DNA of 43,715 nt from Paraburkholderia sejongensis (GTDB lineage Bacteria; Pseudomonadota; Gammaproteobacteria; Burkholderiales; Burkholderiaceae). Where the stretch lies: contig NZ_JAJITD010000030.1 of the NCBI RefSeq assembly GCF_020880815.1, positions 1 through 43,715 on the forward strand, read 5' to 3'. Below are positions 1-8,592 of the stretch, piece after piece; the first letter of the stretch is position 1; every line of letters begins with the position of its first letter. Both the position numbers and the translations under genes were made by a program. The notes under the pieces are model-generated. The model was not told the DNA's origin. It saw only the letters and a list, made by a program, of their open reading frames with translations, and searched no databases.

Positions 1-59
1 CGCACGGCTTCCAGCTTGAACTCGAGCGTGTACTGCGCTCGCTTTGCCTTGCTTGTCAT
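1..59 (-). CDS. IS3-family transposase OrfA, N-terminus only (runs off window)
   Basis: The minus strand reads MTSKAKRAQYTLEFKLEAVR from an ATG at position 59 and is still open at the window edge. This is the typical start of an IS3-family OrfA, a helix-turn-helix protein that binds the IS ends and is fused to OrfB by frameshifting. A good ribosome site (AAGGAG) lies nine bases before the ATG. Only 19 complete codons are visible, so whether the element is intact cannot be judged. The IS end should lie within roughly the next 100 bases to the right. Confidence 0.7.
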   Translation of the reverse strand, partial: MTSKAKRAQYTLEFKLEAV

Positions 60-499
60 CAATGTTTTCTCCTTGCGTGAGTTTACCGCTCAGCAAGAGA
101 TTCGTTTTTCGGGGGCAAGCTCAATCCGGGCCTACGATGGGACCGCAGGAATTCGATCCCCGCTCGTGAAACGCATTATAACCCCCAACTTTCCTCCATT
201 AGATCATCAGTTCGCGTGGCGCTACGACTCCAGACCGCTTACTGTCGCATCGCATCATGATTTTTCAGAGTACGGTAAGGTGAGACACACTGAATCAGCG
301 CACATTCGAGTAAAACGAATCGCATGCGGGACCTGAGCGGAGTACTTGCCGTCGCCATACAGCACATATCTCGGTTGCTGCACCATGCTAGGCGACATGT
401 GGGATTCGCGATTCCTCACCGATAGGTTCTACCGACCTCGATCATCTTAAATAGTGATCGATCTGAAAGATCAACCTTCTCCCGGAGCTGCTCAGCCCG
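60..499. other. intergenic: IS end and upstream region of acyltransferase
   Basis: No convincing gene is seen here. An open frame over much of the stretch has no family resemblance and no ribosome site. The left part must contain the terminal repeat of the IS whose orfA starts at 59. The right part is the upstream region of the acyltransferase gene, with GGAG at 484-487 as its possible ribosome site. Confidence 0.5.
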
Positions 500-1669
500 A
501 TGACTAACCACAATCAGAAGTTTGAAATTCTAGATGGGCTGCGAGGCATTGCCGCAATAAGCGTTATGCTCATGCATTTCTTGCAGGATCTGTCAATCCC
601 AATGCTACAGAGTGCATATCTCTCTGTGGACATATTTTTTATAATAAGCGGATTCATTCTCACACACTCGTATGGCGAAAAGTTGAGTAAAGAATCATGG
701 AAAGTCGAATATTTGAAACGGAGATTGATACGTCTATATCCGATGGTATTTATTGGACTTACGATCGGAGTTGTGAGTTTAATCGTAATGAAAATTAACG
801 AAAACACCACGTTATCGTTAGGGAATTTGGCATCGGCATCAGGTCAAAATTATCTTCTCATCCCCTACCTCGGCCATTTTTCAGTGGCGGGCTTCGTCGA
901 CACCGTCAATCAGAATCTCCCTACAAACAACGACCCGGGCCTATTCCCATTGAATCCGCCGGTCTGGTCGTTATTTTTTGAAATGTTTGCCAGTGTTATC
1001 TTAATTGCGGCAATCAGGCTTGGGGAGCAGCAGCTATTAAGAATGGCATACGCATGCCTTATTGCATTTGTGATTTACGGAATCCTGATAAATATCAACG
1101 ACCATAAAATGGCTATGAATTTCAATCAAGGCTGGTCCGCAGATAATTTCATTGGTGGTTTTTTTAGGGTTGGCTATGGTTTCTCTCTCGGGGTTATTAT
1201 TCGAAAGATGTATGACACCAAAATTCCAGCTAAGCCGCATTGGTTCCTTGTTAGATTCATTAAAAATGATAAAATACTGTTTCTCGCTTTTTTATTGATT
1301 GTCGCGTTCCCGACATCAATTAAGGGGACGTACTCGCTAGCGGTTTTGTTATTCATGGCTCCCGCACTTGTCTACCGGGGTGCCATGCTTAATCCGAGCG
1401 AAAAAATTATTGCGAAAATCTGCTCGTTCCTAGGCTGGCTCTCGTATCCACTTTATTGCGTGCATTTTCCGATAGGGCGCTTGGTATTTGCATATATACC
1501 GCATAGCGATCTTCATATCGTCAGAACAGCAATGTTCGCCGCATGCCTTTCGATTGCGACCGCCGCGCTGCTGGCAAAATTCGTCGAAGAGCCTATAAGA
1601 GCGCACCTCAATAAACGTTTGTTCAGAAAACACCAAGCCGCACCCGGTCGTCCTGTCAATGCCGCTTGA
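500..1669 (+). CDS. acyltransferase 3 family membrane protein (OafA/YrhL type)
   Basis: The 389-residue protein is a full-length member of the acyltransferase-3 family, inner-membrane enzymes that O-acylate cell-surface sugars such as O-antigen, exopolysaccharide or Nod-factor-like glycans. Visible hallmarks are the N-terminal LDGLRGIAA motif (residues 11-19), the histidine of the following MLMHF segment (about residue 26), VDIFFIISGFI (about 43-53) and around ten hydrophobic segments, ending in the usual FVEEPIR tail. GGAG at 484-487 supports the ATG at 500. The gene is much richer in A/T than its surroundings, with many A/T third positions, which suggests recent acquisition. It stands alone between IS fragments, so its sugar substrate cannot be inferred. 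Confidence 0.85.
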   Translation: MTNHNQKFEILDGLRGIAAISVMLMHFLQDLSIPMLQSAYLSVDIFFIISGFILTHSYGEKLSKESWKVEYLKRRLIRLYPMVFIGLTIGVVSLIVMKINENTTLSLGNLASASGQNYLLIPYLGHFSVAGFVDTVNQNLPTNNDPGLFPLNPPVWSLFFEMFASVILIAAIRLGEQQLLRMAYACLIAFVIYGILININDHKMAMNFNQGWSADNFIGGFFRVGYGFSLGVIIRKMYDTKIPAKPHWFLVRFIKNDKILFLAFLLIVAFPTSIKGTYSLAVLLFMAPALVYRGAMLNPSEKIIAKICSFLGWLSYPLYCVHFPIGRLVFAYIPHSDLHIVRTAMFAACLSIATAALLAKFVEEPIRAHLNKRLFRKHQAAPGRPVNAA

Positions 1670-1852
1670 GTTAGTTGATCATCAACGCGTGTGGTAACCT
1701 GCTGGGGCACTGTCAACTTGCGAAAGTGAAGCGGCATGACAGCGCGTGTGACGAAAATCAGAAAGCAGTCGACAGAGTAATGAGATGGCCACCCCCGCCC
1801 CCCCACGAGCGGGTTACGCTCGCGGAGTATTTCCTCACGCGGAGAAGCCATC

Positions 1853-2032
1853 ATGCAAGAAGTCACGCTGGTTGCGATTGATCTGGGCAAGCATTCTTTT
1901 CACCTTCACGGATACGATCGGCACGGTAAAGCCGTGTTTCTCAGGAAGGTGAGCCGCAAGCAACTGGTCGAGCTCTTCATCACTTTGCAACCGTGCAGCG
2001 TAGTCATGGAAGCCTGTGCCTGCGTATTTCGG
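1853..2032 (+). pseudogene. IS110-family transposase, N-terminal fragment
   Basis: The frame beginning at the ATG at 1853 reads MQEVTLVAIDLGKHSFHLHG and continues to VVMEACA, the first catalytic block of the IS110-family DEDD transposase/recombinase (first Asp in AIDLGKHSFH, Glu in MEACA). A normal IS110 protein has about 340 residues. Here homology stops after roughly 59 residues, where unrelated sequence resembling another IS end begins. AGGAGAAGCC-like purine-rich sequence before the ATG fits a ribosome site. This is a truncated remnant. Confidence 0.75.
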
Positions 2033-2233
2033 CGAACGTGACAGCGATTTCGGTTGAAGGTGAACGGGCGACCGGGTTGCCGGAATGCTCGGAATATCGG
2101 TTAGCGACCGGGATGGAATGGACACCGCCCTCCCTCCGGGGAAGTGGGCACGCTGGAGGGCCCCTAGGACCGAACGGCATCAGTGTGCCAAGGTGGAGTT
2201 GCGACTCAACCACTTGAGGAACGGAGGCCCCAG
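2033..2233. mobile_element. IS junction and left end of an IS110/IS1111-type element
   Basis: Sequence between two transposase fragments. The first part (about 2033-2100) has no gene and looks like another IS end. From about 2117 a GC-rich stretch contains an imperfect stem (CCTCCGGGG...) and leads to the ATG of the next transposase, which has GGAGG at 2223-2227. IS1111-group elements carry subterminal inverted repeats upstream of the transposase, so this part is read as the left end of that element. The exact ends are not resolvable by eye. Confidence 0.4.
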
Positions 2234-2674
2234 ATGGATGCTACGACATATGGACTCGACATTGCAAAGCGGGTGTTCCAGCTGTACTGGGTGGACGCCC
2301 AGACCGGCGAGGTCGCAAATCGGCGGTTCGGACGCGACGACCTGATTGCGTTCCTAGCGAAGCGACCCGCGGGTCGAATCGCCCTCGAGGCGTGCGGAAG
2401 TGCTCACTGGTGGGCGCGTAAGCTCCGGGCGCTAGGTCACGAAGTTGTGCTATTGCATGCCCAATTCAATCGACCTTTCGTGCAAACGAACAAGTCCGAC
2501 GCGGCGGACGCCCGGGCCATCTGGACGGCAGTGCAGCAACCCGACATGTGCACTGCTGCCAAGACAGAAGATCAGCAAGTGATGCTGAGCCTTCACCGTA
2601 TGCGCTCGTTGCTCGTAAAATTCCGGACGATGCAGATAAACCTACCGGTTCGAAGCCGATCGTTGCGCACGTGA
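2234..2674 (+). pseudogene. IS110/IS1111-type transposase, truncated
   Basis: From the ATG at 2234 (ribosome site GGAGG seven bases upstream) the frame reads MDATTYGLDIAKRVFQLYWV, then IALEACGSAHWWARKL and NKSDAADARAIW. These are the Asp, Glu and Asp-x-x-Asp blocks of the IS110-family DEDD domain. Homology holds to about residue 137 (MRSLLVKFRTMQIN, near 2643), then changes abruptly to unrelated sequence ending at a stop at 2672-2674. The C-terminal serine-containing Tnp_20 domain is absent, so the product cannot be active. The downstream sequence belongs to an imuA relic, so an IS copy was cut at this junction. Confidence 0.8.
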
Positions 2675-3028
2675 GACCCTGCGTCTCACCATCTTCTATC
2701 CATCGGCAGCTGCGGCGCGCTTCTCTTCTGGGCCCAACACATCCAGTCAGCCTTGCTCTGGCGGCTGCATCTGGCCGCGCAGTCGTCCGAGACGCTTTTC
2801 TTCATGGTGCGGCCACTCGCTACCCTTCAGGATGCGTCGGCGGCGCTGCTGCGCCTGGCTATCAAGCCTTCAGCTGACGGTCTGACGGTCGATATCGTGA
2901 AGCGGCGCGGGCCGTCCGCGGCAGATCCGCTCTCGATCCCGTTGCGACTGACGCCGGTTCCCCTTTCCCGGCATAGTCGGGTTTCCCGTCGCTCGCGCAC
3001 TCCCGTCGCCTCGCGGAGTCTGTCCTGA
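2675..3028 (+). pseudogene. imuA: remnant of imuA (SOS translesion synthesis accessory), C-terminal part
   Basis: In the frame that includes 2753, the sequence SGSCGALLFWAQ-like, then LLWRLHLAAQSSETLFFMVRP and LRLAIKPSADGLTVDIVKRR closely resembles the C-terminal half of ImuA. ImuA is the RecA-like partner of ImuB and DnaE2 in the SOS mutagenesis cassette of many proteobacteria. The N-terminal half is missing (an in-frame stop lies at 2672-2674, at the junction with the IS fragment) and no imuB or dnaE2 follows. Homology fades after about 2960. This is a dead fragment, and its assignment rests on recalled family motifs rather than an alignment. Confidence 0.5.
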
Positions 3029-3677
3029 TGCGGTCATATGAATCTGTGGAGCCCATCGGTTCCCATCGGATTTTTACTCCGGAAACCAGATGTGCCGCAG
3101 CGCGAGCTTCACGATATTTTCATCACTCATCTTTTTTCGCTGTTGACGTGGTCGGAACTACACTGGATACGAATAGCGCGTCCCAGTGGGAACCCTCGCC
3201 GCATGCGGGCGATGCGCGGCAGCGCACACAACCACGATATCTGCAAACGGCAATCGGGTTTCTCAAGGGCTAACCCGTTACACTGTCTTTGGAGCCCGCT
3301 CCTTTAGCACCTGAGTAGGCTGAAGGCCCCGATGGACACGTCGCTCTAACGAAAAGATATGGAAATGCGCATCAGTTACGAACACAGCCTTGCTTCGTCT
3401 CCAGACCACTTCATCGTTCAGGTCCCATCCCAGCTCGTGAGCGATATTCCTGCGAACGTCCGCGCGCATTGCTGCCCGAGTACATCGCCAACCTCATCAT
3501 CGAGCGCTCGTCGACAATCGGAATTCGCAACCTCCGGATTCTGTAGTCCTCGAGGCCCGGCATTCCCGTTGCGATCCTTCCATCACATCGCTCACACGCT
3601 GGCCATGCCAAAGAGACCTCGGTCAGTGCATTGACGGTTTAGGGCTGCCAAGACCTGCTTGCAGCCCGTCCTCATAC
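3029..3677. other. gene-poor gap between imuA remnant and hns
   Basis: No gene could be supported. A short plus-strand frame at 3472-3546 (ending IANLIIERSSTIGIRNLRIL) looks protein-like and may be a relic of an unidentified gene, but it is open for only about 25 residues. Minus-strand frames here are Arg/Ser-rich and match no family recognised. Confidence 0.4.
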
Positions 3678-4481
3678 TTATGCTTCGGCAGACGTACTCA
3701 CGACCTCGGACGCCGCTTGCGGTGAAACGCCTTCGACCTGAGCTACCGACTTCGCGGCGCTTTTCGCGGCACGGGGCTTGCGCAATACAGGTGGCTTTGC
3801 CCTTGCAATACCAACAGTCCTGCGGCTGTTTTTTTTCGCGGGTGCAGCGGCTTTTTTTACAGGAATTTTCCTGGTCACCGGTTTCGCTGTTGTCGACCTC
3901 TTGCCGGCCGGCTTTCTTGCAACCGTGTTGCCGGAGGGGACTGCTTTGCCTGCGCTCGTCTTCGGAGTGCCGGCCGGCTTCGCGGTTGTCGCGGTCAGGA
4001 ACTTTGTCCGATCCTTTGCGCTGGCGATCCACCCCGGTGCCCGACCACGACCGCTCCACGTCGCGCCCGTTTTGGGATCCTGATACATCGGAGCCTGCGT
4101 CGCTTGGCCAGTCTTCCCGGTTTTCGGCGCTTTATTTGCAGCCGCGGTCGAGTTCTCTGTCGTCCCCGCAATCAGGAACCTGCTGCGGTCTCTCGCCTTA
4201 GCTATCCACGCGGGAGCCCGACCGTGCCCAGTCCAGGTCGCGCCCGACTTTGGGTCGACGTATTTCGCAGCCGATGCTCGCGGCTTTGCCGACGAACTGG
4301 CGCCAGGTTTGCGACCGCGACGCTTGGCCACCGACGCTTCAATATCAGCAACGGTCAGGGCGTGCTGATCCATGAGGCCCCGGATTTGCGCAATCACTTT
4401 GGCAGAGGCTTGAGTGGCTACCGCGGCCGCCTGGGCCTCGAGCTTTTTGATTTTTTCCTGAATGGATTCCAGCGTTGCCAT
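3678..4481 (-). CDS. H-NS family nucleoid protein with two DNA-binding domains
   Basis: The 267-residue product has an N-terminal coiled-coil oligomerisation region (about residues 1-55, MATLESIQEKIKKLEAQAAA), then two H-NS C-terminal DNA-binding domains in tandem (about 74-103 and 133-162), then a Lys/Ala/Pro-rich tail (163-267). The core loops are TWTGHGRAPAWI in the first and TWSGRGRAPGWI in the second, so only the second has the canonical minor-groove-reading RGR; the first has HGR. Usual beta-proteobacterial H-NS proteins are about 100-200 residues with a single domain. An AGGA ribosome site precedes the ATG at 4481. It probably silences AT-rich acquired DNA, and AT-rich candidates exist in this window (500-1669 and upstream of the adhesin). 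Confidence 0.88.
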   Translation of the reverse strand: MATLESIQEKIKKLEAQAAAVATQASAKVIAQIRGLMDQHALTVADIEASVAKRRGRKPGASSSAKPRASAAKYVDPKSGATWTGHGRAPAWIAKARDRSRFLIAGTTENSTAAANKAPKTGKTGQATQAPMYQDPKTGATWSGRGRAPGWIASAKDRTKFLTATTAKPAGTPKTSAGKAVPSGNTVARKPAGKRSTTAKPVTRKIPVKKAAAPAKKNSRRTVGIARAKPPVLRKPRAAKSAAKSVAQVEGVSPQAASEVVSTSAEA

Positions 4482-4728
4482 AGGTTGCTTTCCTTTGCAT
4501 TAGATGATGAGCCGCACTATGCCATATCATTCGGCGAATACAACACCCGGAACGAAACCGGAAGAAAGTTAATACGCTGGGGGCGCCCGGCACATCGCTG
4601 TTGCAGATATGGATACTCAAATAGTGCGGCTGCGCATGCGAAGGAGTCCGGGTCGTGGGTTGAACAGATTCGCAAGCGCCGGCCACCAAACGTGGTGACC
4701 GTTGCGTTGACCGACGCTCCGGGCCAAG
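4482..4728. other. upstream region of hns; no gene seen
   Basis: The stretch holds the promoter region of the H-NS gene. Its right part may encode the missing N-terminus of the recombinase that follows, but no frame is uninterrupted from an ATG with a ribosome site. Confidence 0.35.
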
Positions 4729-5430
4729 GTGCGACGTGTTCCCCGGAAAGGCGGCAAACCGGGCGGCATATTCGTGGAGTTACATCTCGACGCGTCGGAT
4801 CCTGAGAGCGAATCGCGACTTGAAATACTTGTGGGCTGTCTGAATGTCGAGTTCGCAGGCCGCTTGGCGAAGGCGAATAGCGTTGCGAGAGCAACCAGCC
4901 GCGTCGTTGAGCCATCCGTAGATCCGCGCCGGCACTATCTCGTTGAGCAGCAACGGAGACTCAACAGGCCGGTCCCCCTTTCTCGCCTCTCAACACCTCC
5001 GCACTTGTCCGGCTCCGTAGGCTCGAACCGTGGCACTGCGAGGCCTCCTGCTGTCGCTCCCGACGATCAATCTGCGCTGGAACATTGGCTGTCTAATTAT
5101 GGGAACCCAACGACGAGGAACAGGTACCAAAACGAGGTAGAGCGTTTGCTGCTGTGGGCGATTATCGCGAAGGGAAAGCCACTGTCGAGCATTGATGTCA
5201 CCGATGCAGACGAGTACATCAACCAGTTTGTCGTGGATCCTCAACCGCGCTCGGTCTGGGTAATGAAGGGGCGGCGCTCGCGCGAGGAACCGACTTGGCG
5301 TCCCTTCCGTGGACCCCTCTCATACGAGAGCCGCCGGAAAGCATTTGCAACACTGAGGAAGTGCATCGACGATCTGGTCTCAGATCAATACCTTGTAGAG
5401 AACCCGTTCGAAACCGTTAAGGTTTGTTGA
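4729..5430 (+). pseudogene. tyrosine recombinase/phage integrase, catalytic domain lost
   Basis: The open frame contains a SAM-like core-binding domain typical of tyrosine recombinases: DDQSALEHWLSNYGNPTTRN, NEVERLLLWAI, SYESRRKAFATLRKCIDDLV and YLVENPF. It stops at 5428-5430, exactly where a domain linker would lead into the catalytic domain, so the R-H-R-Y residues are all missing. IS3-type end sequence begins only 15 bases later (5445), so truncation by that IS is the likely cause. The GTG at 4729 is the first possible start in this frame; no ribosome site decides it. Confidence 0.65.
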
Positions 5431-5444
5431 TTTGCGCGGAAGCC

Positions 5445-5800
5445 TGACCCGCGGGATTACGGACAATCCTGGACTACCTAGAGGTAGTCCGTGTACTCAT
5501 ACCAAGACCGCATTCGAGCAGTTCAGCTTTATCTGCAGTTGGGCAAGCGCATCAGGGCGACCATCAGGCACACGGGTTACCCGACAAAGAATGCGCCGAA
5601 GGCATGGCATCGCGAATACCAACGGTCTCATGATTTGCGAACCGGCCATGTCCGTGCCGCACGAAGGTTTTCAACTGAACAGAAACAGACTGGCGGCGAT
5701 CATTTTCTGAGCCATGACCGATGTTCTGCTGCGACCTGAAGGCTTGACACCCTGAAACAAACCTATCCGTTGCTGGACCTGTTAGCGCAACTGGAAGCGG
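5445..5800 (+). mobile_element. IS3-family element, internally deleted relic (copy A)
   Basis: The end sequence TGACCC at 5445 and the following block (GGACAATCCTGGACT) match, with a few changes, the outer end of a longer copy on the opposite strand at 31397. The relic keeps the start of orfA, then jumps at about 5740 to a piece of orfB (TLKQTYPLLDLL, compare DALKQTYPLPELV in the other copy). Nearly all of both genes is deleted. Homology ends near 5790. Confidence 0.7.
5491..5739 (+). pseudogene. IS3-family orfA, N-terminal fragment (copy A)
   Basis: A GTG start at 5491, preceded by GAGGTAG, gives MYSYQDRIRAVQLYLQLGKR and continues to SHDRCSAAT before a stop. The frame is about 75 percent identical by eye to the first 82 residues of the 221-residue orfA at 30683-31348, which also uses GTG after GGAGGTAG. 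The leucine zipper and the frameshift site are gone. Confidence 0.75.
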
Positions 5801-6097
5801 TTTTTAACGCTGTGATTGGGAAGTTCGACGGGAAGAAGAAATTGCCGGTACCTCCCCGAGCAGGAATGCAGCGGCGCTTGTACGGAGGGAGCGAAGTCTG
5901 GACGATTCGAACATATTGGAGGCGTGTCAGGTCTCGCCGCCCGATTCCCGGGAATTAGTTCGCGTTGACGACATCCTTGTCGAACATCTTCGACACGTGC
6001 CGGAGTTCGCGTCTTCTACCAGAGCCTCGAATTCGCCACGTGAAGAAAACGGCATAGAAGCATTTGCAACAATCTCTGTAATTCGCACAGCTTAAAT
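5801..6097. other. no gene seen between IS relic and rep
   Basis: Frames are short and unrecognised. A run reading AVIGKFDGKKKLPV at about 5805-5846 directly follows the IS relic and may be part of another mobile element, but it cannot be assigned. Confidence 0.3.
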
Positions 6098-7459
6098 CTA
6101 GTCGACAACGACTGGGCGACGAGACACTCGCGCGGCCCGTGCTTTCGGCAATCGCTTTGCGGCGACGAAGGATCCGAATGCGCTGTACACCTTGGGATCC
6201 GTGAGCTGCGTGAGCAAATCCATGGGATCGGTCTTGATCATTTTTGCAATCAGTATCGCTCCGGGGCTGGTCGCGAATTCTGCAGCTATGCTAGCTTGTT
6301 CTTCTGGGACGAGCGCGTTGTAGTGCTCCCATCCCAGTGACACTTCTTTCTGTTTTTTGTCTGCGTCCGCAGCGCTCACCTCGGCTTCTCGAGTGAATGC
6401 GTCCTGTCGCGCTACCTGCTGGGCTGACTCGAGTGCCAAGGCCTGCTGATGGATGTCCTTGTCAATCGTACCCAATAGATAATCCTCGCGTAGCGCCTTC
6501 ATGAAATAGCCGCCAGCGCGCACCTTAACCTTCCCTCGGGCAGCCATGTGGCGAGTATATTCGATGGCCTGCTTGATCCGGTCATCGGTGTATGTCGACC
6601 GATTGGCGATGATCTCATTGAACTCAGCCCTGTTAAGCGCGAACTCCGTGCGCAGTGTGTCGTACAGCGATTTCAGAACGATGAGCGCCGTTTTCTGTTC
6701 ATCGCCGTGTCGCTGTCCTTGCAACCGGAAGCGTAACTGGCCGATGCGCTTGGACCCTGGAACGTTTTGCGTGAGCATGTCGATACGGATGCCTGTAACT
6801 TCGAGGATTTCCGTCATCGCGACCTCAAGCACCTTGCTGCGGAAGTGTTTGAAAAGATCGTAGGTCTTGGTCTCACAACCCATCAAGGCTCGCATTGCAG
6901 TGACCTCGAACCATGGCGTGATTCCGTCCTCCATGTAAGGCTGAAGTCGGTCGTAGAGAACTTTCGAGTGAATCGACTTGAATACGTATCTCAGACTGAG
7001 AAAGTGCGATGCACTCGGATTTTTAATGGCGCGTTGCAGCCGCTCCGCCAATTCAAAGGTGAACTCACCGTCGTCGACGAATGCTGGCCCCATTAACGGA
7101 ACTGAACCCCAGCGTTCTTTGGTGGGATCGGCGACGTCGATTTCAGTCAATTCGATCGCAGCCTTTTGGGCTTCGCGTATCAGCTTGGTCAGATGTCGTC
7201 TGTTTTCGCTCGTGGTGCACATTAACCATTTAAAGAGCCCGAAGTCGACGCGATATTCCTTGCGGATCTCTGGATCATCGGCGACGAGAAAGTATGCAAC
7301 GTCGACCAGCCGGCGAGCCGCGAGGCTGAGGTCGACGATTTTGACGAACGCGTTGCTTCGTCGAAAACCGAGATCATGCGGGGCGGCAACAATGCTTTCG
7401 CCTCTAGCGGTGTAGTCTTCAAACAAAGCCAGAGCCAGTTGATGCGCCGCAGTATCCAT
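6098..7459 (-). CDS. replication initiator protein (Rep, iteron-binding, Rep_3-like)
   Basis: The start ATG at 7459 has GGAGAGG directly upstream and gives a 453-residue protein. The frame stays open to 7792, but that extension is encoded by iteron DNA (KVTKIVL and KVTENVL are translated iterons) and is better read as the operator region. The middle (SHFLSLRYVFKSIHSKVLYD, then ITPWFEVTAMRALMG) matches the winged-helix layout of iteron-binding initiators of secondary chromosomes and plasmids in Burkholderiaceae. The protein should bind the 18-bp repeats at 7806-8592, open the origin and recruit DnaB. The two iterons at 7514-7648 sit in its own upstream region, so autoregulation is likely. It diverges from parA-parB. 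Confidence 0.8.
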   Translation of the reverse strand: MDTAAHQLALALFEDYTARGESIVAAPHDLGFRRSNAFVKIVDLSLAARRLVDVAYFLVADDPEIRKEYRVDFGLFKWLMCTTSENRRHLTKLIREAQKAAIELTEIDVADPTKERWGSVPLMGPAFVDDGEFTFELAERLQRAIKNPSASHFLSLRYVFKSIHSKVLYDRLQPYMEDGITPWFEVTAMRALMGCETKTYDLFKHFRSKVLEVAMTEILEVTGIRIDMLTQNVPGSKRIGQLRFRLQGQRHGDEQKTALIVLKSLYDTLRTEFALNRAEFNEIIANRSTYTDDRIKQAIEYTRHMAARGKVKVRAGGYFMKALREDYLLGTIDKDIHQQALALESAQQVARQDAFTREAEVSAADADKKQKEVSLGWEHYNALVPEEQASIAAEFATSPGAILIAKMIKTDPMDLLTQLTDPKVYSAFGSFVAAKRLPKARAARVSRRPVVVD

Positions 7460-7513
7460 ACCCTCTCCAAGTCGTCTGGGCGGGAGAGTGACCTGGTAAG
7501 GTCGAAATGTCAA

Positions 7514-7648
7514 AACATTTTCGGTGACTTTGCCTCGCTGATACCGTCTTATCATTCGCCCAATAGGTGTACGGGTGGATGCCCGGGCGTAGGCCTGGAT
7601 GGCATGAGGGCTCCTCAATGCCGGCGATAGCACAATTTTGGTGACCTT
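7514..7648 (-). promoter_or_regulatory. two iterons upstream of rep (likely autoregulatory operator)
   Basis: Two copies of the replicon's 18-bp repeat lie in minus orientation at 7514-7531 (two mismatches) and 7631-7648 (perfect), 55 and 172 bases before the rep ATG at 7459. In iteron systems such copies usually let Rep repress its own promoter. Confidence 0.65.
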
Positions 7649-7805
7649 TTGCATTCGGGGGGTTCTTGAGGTTTTGCGTGAATTGAGGTTTCCGCATGTC
7701 GACGGTGCGACCTCTCGCGATGGTTTGGTAGTTAGTGTCTTTATGAAAACAAAACATACAAACCAAGCAGATGCCTGGGCTAAAGGAATCAAGTAGTTAG
7801 CGCGG

Positions 7806-8592
7806 CAAAGTCACTCATAAGCCCCGGATGGGTACTGAAATTGTGAGGCAAGGTCACTGTGCACGACTGATACGTCACCGAATTTGTGGTCGGTGCTGAT
7901 CCGCGGTATCCGAAGGTCACCAAAATTGTTCCGAAGGTCACTGAAATTGTGGAGATGGGCTGACAGCCCGGCTGGACGGCGTGAGCGGGGAGTTGGTCTC
8001 GGGAAAGGTCACAAAAATTGTAGGATCGTCGTCCTGTTGGCGCTGCAAGGCCGGGGAACGTGTCGAGCATTCCGATGCTTAGGCACATCAAGAAGGAAAA
8101 GGTCACCAAATTTGTGGCGCTCCGCCCGTCCGAACGTTAATACGGTCAGGCAAAGTCACCAAAATTGTGGGATCGGCGGTCGTTTTGAACGGGCCAAGGT
8201 CACCGAAATTGTATCCTTCGGGTGAAGGAATGAGCCTGCGCGGTTCCGGTGTGTTAGCGGATGACGGCGCGTTGGTAGCCTCATCCGTGTAGGGACGGGC
8301 GCAAAAGCGTGCTAACCGATTGATGCTATTAAAGAAAATTCGCCCGCGGCGCCGCCTTCGGACAAGAGCAGTGCCTTTCTGCAAGGTCACCGAGATTGTA
8401 ATGAGGTTAATCGGAGGCGGACCAAAGTCACCAAAATTGTGGGGTTGAACGCTCCGGCGCTGTGGGGACCTCTCGCCGTATGCGCAACTCGGGCCAAACC
8501 TAGTGACTTTGGCCCGTCGGCGGCCTTAAAAAGCCAACAATTTTGGTGACCTTTGGCCCGGTACCCGATAAGGCAACAATTTTTGTGACTTT
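7806..8592. repeat. replication origin with array of 18-bp iterons
   Basis: Copies related to AAGGTCACCAAAATTGTG occur on the plus strand at 7872-7889, 7913-7930, 7934-7951, 8005-8022, 8099-8116, 8152-8169, 8196-8213, 8383-8400 and 8424-8441, and inverted at 8536-8553 and 8575-8592. Half or decayed copies lie at 7806-7814, 7833-7845 and 7850-7859. Spacing varies from 21 bases (7913/7934) to about 170. The GTCAC core is invariant; the NAAATTTGT-like 3' half varies slightly. This is the expected binding array of the adjacent Rep. No gene of any length is supported between 7810 and 8890. Confidence 0.9.

Noticed and set aside
3659..4201. 180-codon plus-strand frame over the H-NS gene
   Set aside because: Fully antisense to a clearly recognised protein with strong motifs and a ribosome site.
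7806..8592. CRISPR-like array of regular repeats
   Set aside because: Repeats are 18 bp with irregular spacing, two orientations and no cas genes; they fit iterons next to rep.
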